This document shows, piece after piece, positions 8,342-11,387 of a DNA stretch of 11,387 nucleotides. The notes beneath the pieces are model-generated. The model had not been told where the DNA came from. It was given only the letters and a program-made list of their open reading frames with translations, and did not search any database. The stretch spans positions 1 through 11,387 of the forward strand of contig JBKJVQ010000026.1 in NCBI GenBank assembly GCA_046717125.1, given 5' to 3'. Each line of letters starts with the position of its first letter. The first letter of the stretch is position 1. The position numbers were made by a program, and so were the translations under genes. The stretch comes from JBKJVQ01 sp046717125. GTDB taxonomy: Bacteria; Pseudomonadota; Alphaproteobacteria; Rhizobiales; Methyloligellaceae.

Positions 8342-8680
8342 ATGACCTATATCGTCAACGAAGCCTGCATTAAGTGCAAATTCACCGATTGCGTGGAGGT
8401 CTGCCCCGTCGACTGCTTCTACGAGGGCGAGAACATGCTCGTCATCCACCCGGACGAGTGCATCGATTGCGGCGTGTGCGAACCCGAATGCCCCGTGGAC
8501 GCGATCCAGCCAGACACGGAGCCAGGCCTCGACAAGTGGCTCGAGCTGAACCGCATCTATGCCGAGAAGTGGCCAAACATCACGACCAAGAAGGACGCCC
8601 CGCCCGACGCCAAGGAATTCGAGCAGGAGAAGGAGAAATACGAGAAGTACTTTTCAGCCGAACCGGGCGAGGGCGATTGA
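8342..8680 (+). CDS. fdxA: 7Fe ferredoxin FdxA (3Fe-4S/4Fe-4S)
   Basis: This 112-residue protein matches Azotobacter-type 7Fe ferredoxin in length and motif layout. The first cluster region has Cys at 9, 12, 17, 21 and 25 (CxxCxxxxCxxxCP followed by VDC), and the second has Cys40, 43, 46 and 50 ([14 protein letters not shown]). It carries electrons in the cytoplasm at low potential; its partner cannot be told from the sequence. The C-terminal third (from about 68) is the usual charged helical extension, [11 protein letters not shown]. The ribosome binding site is weak (GGATGG, 8333-8338). It lies between the S4 gene and carD, an order I associate with Hyphomicrobiales. The 117 nt between the small ORF and this ATG has no clear promoter. 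Confidence 0.95.
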   Translation: MTYIVNEACIKCKFTDCVEVCPVDCFYEGENMLVIHPDECIDCGVCEPECPVDAIQPDTEPGLDKWLELNRIYAEKWPNITTKKDAPPDAKEFEQEKEKYEKYFSAEPGEGD

Positions 8681-8840
8681 TGCCTCGGATCGATCTCCGC
8701 GCCTGACAGCTGCGATTAACCAGTTTCAGGGTTCACGCCGCCGATCGTGGGTGGCTGCGGCGCGCCGTCGCTTTGAATTTTGCTAATTTTGTGTTACCTT
8801 CGCGACAGTGTTGGCAGATGTGCCACATTTGAGCGCAAGG

Positions 8841-8874
8841 AAGGCTGACCCGCGCCCGGTCGGGCCTTTTTTTT
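8841..8874 (+). terminator. Rho-independent terminator downstream of fdxA
   Basis: AAGGC/GCCTT (8841-8845 with 8864-8868) and GACC/GGTC (8847-8850 with 8858-8861) form a two-part stem with a small internal bulge and a 7-nt loop, followed by eight T at 8867-8874. It begins 160 nt after the fdxA stop, so it closes either a long fdxA 3' UTR or a separate short transcript. Confidence 0.75.
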
Positions 8875-8897
8875 CGCCCTTGAGATGAATTTGAAGA

Positions 8898-8917
8898 CGA
8901 TCGAACCTTTTCGATCG
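8898..8917. promoter_or_regulatory. Perfect inverted repeat upstream of carD
   Basis: CGATCGAA and TTCGATCG are exact 8-bp arms around CCTT. It lies 99 nt before the carD start and has no T-run, so it is not a terminator. It could be an operator for a dimeric regulator or a leader hairpin. A TTGAAG at 8891-8896 sits at its left edge, but I see no convincing -10 at the right distance. Confidence 0.4.
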
Positions 8918-9015
8918 ACGCAATCTTATTCGCTAAGGCGCAACCTTGTCTTGAGGCGCAGGCGGTTTGCGGCGGTTGCGTTGCCCTCGTGCGGCGCAAG
9001 GAGTGGGAGAGAGTA

Positions 9016-9585
9016 TTGCCTGAGAAGAAGAAAGCCCAACAACGGCATGGTTTCCGGACTGGCGAATATATTGTTTATCCCGCTCATGGCGTCGGACGCA
9101 TCGCTTCAATCGAAGAGCAGGAAATCGCGGGCGCGAAACTGGAACTATTCGTCATCCAGTTCGAGAAGGACAAGATGACTTTGCGGGTCCCAACCTCGAA
9201 GCTCGAATTGGTAGGCATGCGCAAGCTGGCCGAAGACAAGATCGTCAAGAAGGCGCTCGATACGTTGAAAGGCCGCGCGCGCGTGAAGCGCACCATGTGG
9301 AGCCGCCGGGCCCAGGAATACGAAGCCAAGATTAATTCGGGCGATCTCATCCAGATCGCCGAGGTGGTCCGCGACCTGTACCGTTCGGAAGCCCAGCCCG
9401 AACAGTCTTATTCGGAACGGCAGCTTTACGAAGCGGCGCTGGACCGGATGGCACGCGAGATTGCTGCTGTAGAGAAGCTCGACGACGAGGCCGCTTCATC
9501 CAAGATCAGCGAGTCCCTGGCGAAGACCGCCCGTGCCAAGGCTGCGGCCGCTGAAGCCGCGGCGCCGCGCGAGAAGGCCGCTTAG
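9016..9585 (+). CDS. carD: CarD family transcription regulator
   Basis: This 189-residue protein has the CarD RNA polymerase-interacting Tudor-like domain at about 14-70 (GEYIVYPAHGVGRI, FEKDKMTLRVP) and the helical DNA-contact domain at about 75-155, with Trp95 in MWSRRAQEYEAKINSGD, the residue that in mycobacterial CarD wedges into the edge of the promoter bubble. An Ala/Lys-rich tail follows from about 160. CarD binds the RNA polymerase beta subunit and affects open complexes, mainly at rRNA and other strong promoters. I choose the TTG at 9016: GGAG at 9006-9009 is 6 nt upstream and the protein then begins with the expected short PEKKK lead. The frame also opens at a GTG at 8989, which has no such site. 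A strong terminator follows 26 nt after the stop. Confidence 0.92.
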   Translation: MPEKKKAQQRHGFRTGEYIVYPAHGVGRIASIEEQEIAGAKLELFVIQFEKDKMTLRVPTSKLELVGMRKLAEDKIVKKALDTLKGRARVKRTMWSRRAQEYEAKINSGDLIQIAEVVRDLYRSEAQPEQSYSERQLYEAALDRMAREIAAVEKLDDEAASSKISESLAKTARAKAAAAEAAAPREKAA

Positions 9586-9597
9586 CTTCCAGCGATC

Positions 9598-10236
9598 TCA
9601 GATATCACGTGAACCCGGCGGCCCCTCGGCCGCCGGGTTTTCTTTTGGCGCCGGCGCAAGAATCTCGATTTCGGCCGAATGCGTCACCTCGATGGCGGGC
9701 CCATTGCGCGGCTCGATCCAGCCCCGGACCCGGATGCGCGCGCCCTTCATTGACGCGGGATCGATGCCGGCCGACGCAAAGCGCTTCGCCTGGCGTGTCG
9801 GAATGCTGACGGTGAAATCGCTGCGCCAGTCCGTTCCGAAATTGAGGTACAGCCGCCCGCGCCCGCGCCCTACATCGAGCACGGTCCCCTCGACGATCTG
9901 GAAGCTTTGACGTGCGCGCAAGAGGTCGTCGACCTCGTCGGCTTGCCGAACGCGAAAGCTGCGTGCAGCCCAGAGACCGAGCGCCCGCGCCCGCGCAGCC
10001 GCTTCCCGTGCAAGCAGCGCCGCGATGCAGGCTTGGTTGTCGGCGAACGAATAGGCCCGCGCATGGCCGAGGCCGATCATCGCGCCCTGCAGCCAGATCC
10101 GCTCGCCGTCCCGCGTGACATAGGCGTGGGCGAGGACGCGCCCATGCCGGTCGCTGCGCGCGCCTCCGTAACGCAGCTCGACCGTCTGGCCTGCGGCCAT
10201 GGCGTCCAGCGCATCCCGCGCGGTGTCGGCCAGAGA
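9598..10236 (-). pseudogene. Thermonuclease (SNase-like) gene, N-terminally truncated
   Basis: The frame encodes the second half of an alphaproteobacterial two-domain thermonuclease. First comes the end of the SNase fold, TARDALDAMAAGQTVELRYG then DRHGRVLAHAYV and ARAYSFADNQACIAALLARE. After it is the OB-fold-like domain, FQIVEGTVLDVGRGRGRLYL then NFGTDWRSDFTV and GARIRVRGWIE. Similarity starts before the first ATG (10198-10200) and runs to about 10236, but the frame has no ATG, GTG or TTG before the TGA at 10301-10303. The missing part, by comparison with staphylococcal nuclease, holds the Ca2+ ligands and catalytic Arg35 and Glu43; only the Arg87-type GR remains. An ORF of 200 codons from 10200 could still be translated, but not as an active nuclease. 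A tRNA gene lies directly upstream. Confidence 0.7.
9612..9646 (+). terminator. Rho-independent terminator of carD
   Basis: A perfect 12-bp stem (AACCCGGCGGCC, 9612-9623, with 9628-9639) has a CCTC loop and is followed by TTTTCTTTT starting at 9638. It is one of the strongest possible intrinsic terminators for + strand transcription. It lies inside the last codons of the convergent thermonuclease remnant, where it encodes Asn-Pro-Ala-Ala-Glu-Gly-Pro-Pro-Gly. Confidence 0.92.
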
Positions 10237-10363
10237 CGCACGGCGGTCGTCGTTGTCGAGCGAGGCACTGCGTGAGGCGTTTCCAGATCGGACTGCATCT
10301 CTTCATGCGCAAGGGTCGCCCAAGCTCGGCACTCATGCTAAGAGCGTTTCATCGCTTTCAGCC

Positions 10364-10440
10364 GGCCCCGTAGCTCAGCAGGATAGAGCATCAGATTCCT
10401 AATCTGAGGGTCACAGGTTCGAATCCTGTCGGGGTCACCA
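10364..10440 (+). tRNA. tRNA-Arg (anticodon CCT)
   Basis: A complete 77-nt cloverleaf with encoded CCA. The acceptor GGCCCCG pairs with CGGGGTC (one G-U), the D stem is GCTC/GAGC, the anticodon stem is TCAGA/TCTGA with loop TTCCTAA and anticodon CCT at 10398-10400, and the T stem is ACAGG/CCTGT with loop TTCGAAT. It reads AGG codons. It sits at the boundary between the conserved gene block and AT-richer DNA; tRNA 3' ends are common integration sites. I saw no second copy of the 3' end in this window. Confidence 0.97.
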
Positions 10441-10487
10441 ATCTTTTTATTGGGTTAGCCCGGAGCGTCTTCAGAGGCGGCAGGCGC

Positions 10488-10508
10488 TAGCAATCACATA
10501 GCAATCAC
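10488..10508. repeat. Tandem 11-bp repeat TAGCAATCAC
   Basis: TAGCAATCAC occurs at 10488-10497 and again at 10499-10508, separated by one A, 48 nt after the tRNA. Short direct repeats of this kind just downstream of a tRNA may be arm-type binding sites of a tyrosine recombinase, but no integrase is visible, so this is only a possibility. Confidence 0.55.
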
Positions 10509-10514
10509 GGCGAG

Positions 10515-10805
10515 CTATTTCGGCACCGTTTCGCCACCCGGTGCGTAGCCCAGCTCGCGGGCCTTCTCGATCACTTCCCGCTCAGGCCGACAGAGGAATT
10601 CTGCAATCTCGGCAGATGTCCTGCCATCGGCGATGGCGGAGCGCAGGTCATGCTCGTCGAGTTCTGACCAAGGCCTGCCAGCGTTCAGCTGCTCGACATT
10701 CTTGAACATCTTCTCCGCCTGCTCGCGACTAATCGAAGGCGAATGTTCTAAGACCGGTCGCGCAGTTTTCGGTTTGAGCCTGACGACCTTTCTATTGTCC
10801 GCCAT
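10515..10805 (-). CDS. Small helix-turn-helix-like protein, unknown function
   Basis: This 96-residue protein is not a family I can name. The N-terminus (about 1-28) is basic and Pro-containing, so probably disordered. Residues 46-87 (WSELDEHDLRSAIADGRTSA then EIAEFLCRPEREVIEKARELGY) look like a helix-turn-helix of the kind seen in GcrA or Myb/SANT-like domains, where a W-x-DE-x-x-L start leads to a G-x-S-x-x-EIA helix. DNA binding is inferred from this resemblance. The frame is open to 11000, but the ATG at 10805 has GGAG (complement of 10815-10818) 9 nt before it. It overlaps the upstream zinc-ribbon ORF by 14 nt on the same strand, which suggests an operon. It ends 75 nt from the tRNA. Confidence 0.65.
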   Translation of the reverse strand: MADNRKVVRLKPKTARPVLEHSPSISREQAEKMFKNVEQLNAGRPWSELDEHDLRSAIADGRTSAEIAEFLCRPEREVIEKARELGYAPGGETVPK

Positions 10806-11046
10806 CTGGGATAGCTCCAGCAGCTGCCCCAGGTCGATGCCTGCCGTGCGACTCAATGGCGCAGTAGGACACCGGAGCCGGTAGGGCGTGCTCCTGTATG
10901 GAGAGAAAATTTCGCGAGGGTTTAGGGAAGCGCTGGATGACGACTTTGCACGAGGAGCAACGATCGATGCGGCAATCGACACTGAATCCGAACAGTTCAA
11001 GCGAACTCTTGCAATTGAAACAGATGTGACGCTCGTGCCCGTTCAT
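10792..11046 (-). CDS. Small zinc-ribbon-like protein, unknown function
   Basis: This 84-residue ORF has two CxxC pairs in its first half, CFNC at residues 9-12 and CSSC at 30-33, separated by 17 residues, a zinc-ribbon spacing. It continues VVIQRFPKPSRNF. The frame runs 18 codons further upstream to 11100, but the ATG at 11046 has AAGG 9 nt before it, in GGGAAGGT. The second half is Ala/Gly/His-rich and less protein-like, so the true gene could end earlier or contain a frameshift. Its last codons overlap the start of the helix-turn-helix-like gene by 14 nt. Codon use is AT-richer than in the main gene block. I cannot assign a family. Confidence 0.5.
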   Translation of the reverse strand: MNGHERHICFNCKSSLELFGFSVDCRIDRCSSCKVVIQRFPKPSRNFLSIQEHALPAPVSYCAIESHGRHRPGAAAGAIPDGGQ

Positions 11047-11094
11047 GACGCAGTACCTTCCCGCAGTACGGTCCCCCAATGCGGGTCTAAACCG

Positions 11095-11106
11095 CGTCAA
11101 ATGACG
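11095..11106. promoter_or_regulatory. Possible operator, CGTCA-AA-TGACG
   Basis: Two 5-bp arms around AA lie in the 118-nt spacer between the divergent small genes at 11046 and 11165. A TTGACG, a possible -35 element, reads on each strand nearby (complement of 11095-11100, and 11130-11135), but neither has a clear -10. Short and possibly chance. Confidence 0.25.
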
Positions 11107-11164
11107 TAGGTTCCGATCGTTCCTGACGATTGACGCTGTTCGCTGTTTGTTCGCAACATCGGGT

Positions 11165-11387
11165 ATGCGCAGGACGGAACCACGACTATCAGATTATCCC
11201 TACGTGACCCTTAAGGTCGCTTGCCGAAAGTGCCAGCGTTCTGGCCAGTATCGGATCGTCCGCCTCGCGGCCAAGCACGAGCCGGAGATGGAGCTGCGCG
11301 ACCTGATGAACCACCGGTCGGCGGGCTGCTTCATGCGGACCGGCCGATCAGTCCTGGCGCACGAGAGGTGCAAGATTTATCTGCCGG
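11165..11387 (+). CDS. Small Cys-containing protein (partial, runs off the window)
   Basis: The frame is open from the ATG at 11165 to the end of the window, 74 codons plus one base. The product begins MRRTEPRLSDYPYVTLKVAC and has Cys20, 23, 55 and 69, probably a metal-binding fold. The YVTLKVACRKCQRSGQYRIV pattern followed by RLAAKH resembles a group of short proteins I associate with rhizobial genomes, without known function. The frame also stays open upstream, with a TTG at 11147, but the ATG is the simpler start; the ribosome binding site is poor (GGG just before it). It is divergent from the zinc-ribbon gene across a 118-nt spacer. Confidence 0.6.
   Translation, partial: MRRTEPRLSDYPYVTLKVACRKCQRSGQYRIVRLAAKHEPEMELRDLMNHRSAGCFMRTGRSVLAHERCKIYLP

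Larger units (their letters stand above)
8681..9015 (+). other. 335-nt gene-free stretch between fdxA and carD
   Basis: No ORF here has a start, ribosome binding site and composition that I would accept. It holds an AT-rich tract at about 8771-8800 with a promoter-like pair (TTGAAT 8773-8778, TACCTT 8795-8800, 16-nt spacer), a strong terminator at 8841-8874, and a perfect inverted repeat at 8898-8917 ahead of carD. The last 70 nt are GC-rich and lead into the carD ribosome binding site. Confidence 0.7.

Noticed and set aside
8989..9015. GTG at 8989 as the carD start
   Set aside because: It lacks a ribosome binding site and adds nine residues (ending WERV) not expected in the family, while the TTG at 9016 has GGAG at the right distance.
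9605..10336. Open frame of 243 codons on the - strand as the real thermonuclease frame
   Set aside because: It is out of frame with the recognisable SNase and OB-fold blocks and its product is an Arg-rich shadow with no DGDT or GI-x-AP motif.
10441..11387. Integrase, transposase, CRISPR array or defence operon beside the tRNA
   Set aside because: I looked in all frames and saw no tyrosine recombinase or DDE motif, no regularly spaced repeats and no toxin-antitoxin pair I could recognise; only small unknown genes are present.

Overview
The window is high-GC DNA with a mostly housekeeping layout that points to an alphaproteobacterium of the order Hyphomicrobiales (Rhizobiales). The evidence is the gene order cobS-cobT / phytase-like esterase / rpmB / DUF3108 / SUV3-like helicase / S4-domain protein / fdxA / carD, a rhizobial-type intergenic palindrome at 3613-3661, and the characteristic alphaproteobacterial forms of CarD and FdxA. 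This is inference from gene content; no species can be named from the sequence alone.

Region 1 (1-3093, + strand): the end of cobS, then cobT, then a secreted esterase-like phytase-family protein. CobS and CobT are the AAA+/MIDAS motor pair of the aerobic, ATP-dependent cobaltochelatase of vitamin B12 synthesis; CobN is not in the window. Convergent to them, only 4 nt away, is rpmB (ribosomal protein L28, 3098-3391, - strand), with a good sigma-70-type promoter on the - strand.

Region 2 (3392-4575): an intergenic stretch with the rpmB promoter, a REP-like palindrome and a possible + strand promoter, followed by a periplasmic DUF3108 protein.

Region 3 (4576-8680, + strand): a 960-residue SUV3-type RNA helicase with an acidic then basic tail, a small S4 RNA-binding protein of the Hsp15 type, a possible 57-residue ORF coupled to it by ATGA, and the 7Fe-ferredoxin fdxA. 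The helicase and S4 protein suggest an RNA or ribosome-related pair.

Region 4 (8681-9646): a 335-nt gene-free stretch with a strong terminator (possibly ending a short RNA) and a perfect inverted repeat, then carD, which I start at a TTG with a good ribosome binding site, and a very strong terminator.

Region 5 (9598-11387): a change in character. A thermonuclease-family gene on the - strand has lost its N-terminal catalytic half and lies about 130 nt from a tRNA-Arg(CCT) gene. Beyond the tRNA the DNA looks accessory: a tandem 11-bp repeat, two overlapping small genes on the - strand (a zinc-ribbon-like protein and a helix-turn-helix-like protein), and a divergent small Cys-containing gene that leaves the window. 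The tRNA is a plausible junction between the conserved core and a variable segment. No integrase, CRISPR array, transposase or recognisable defence system is visible, and I did not find a clear new multi-gene system.
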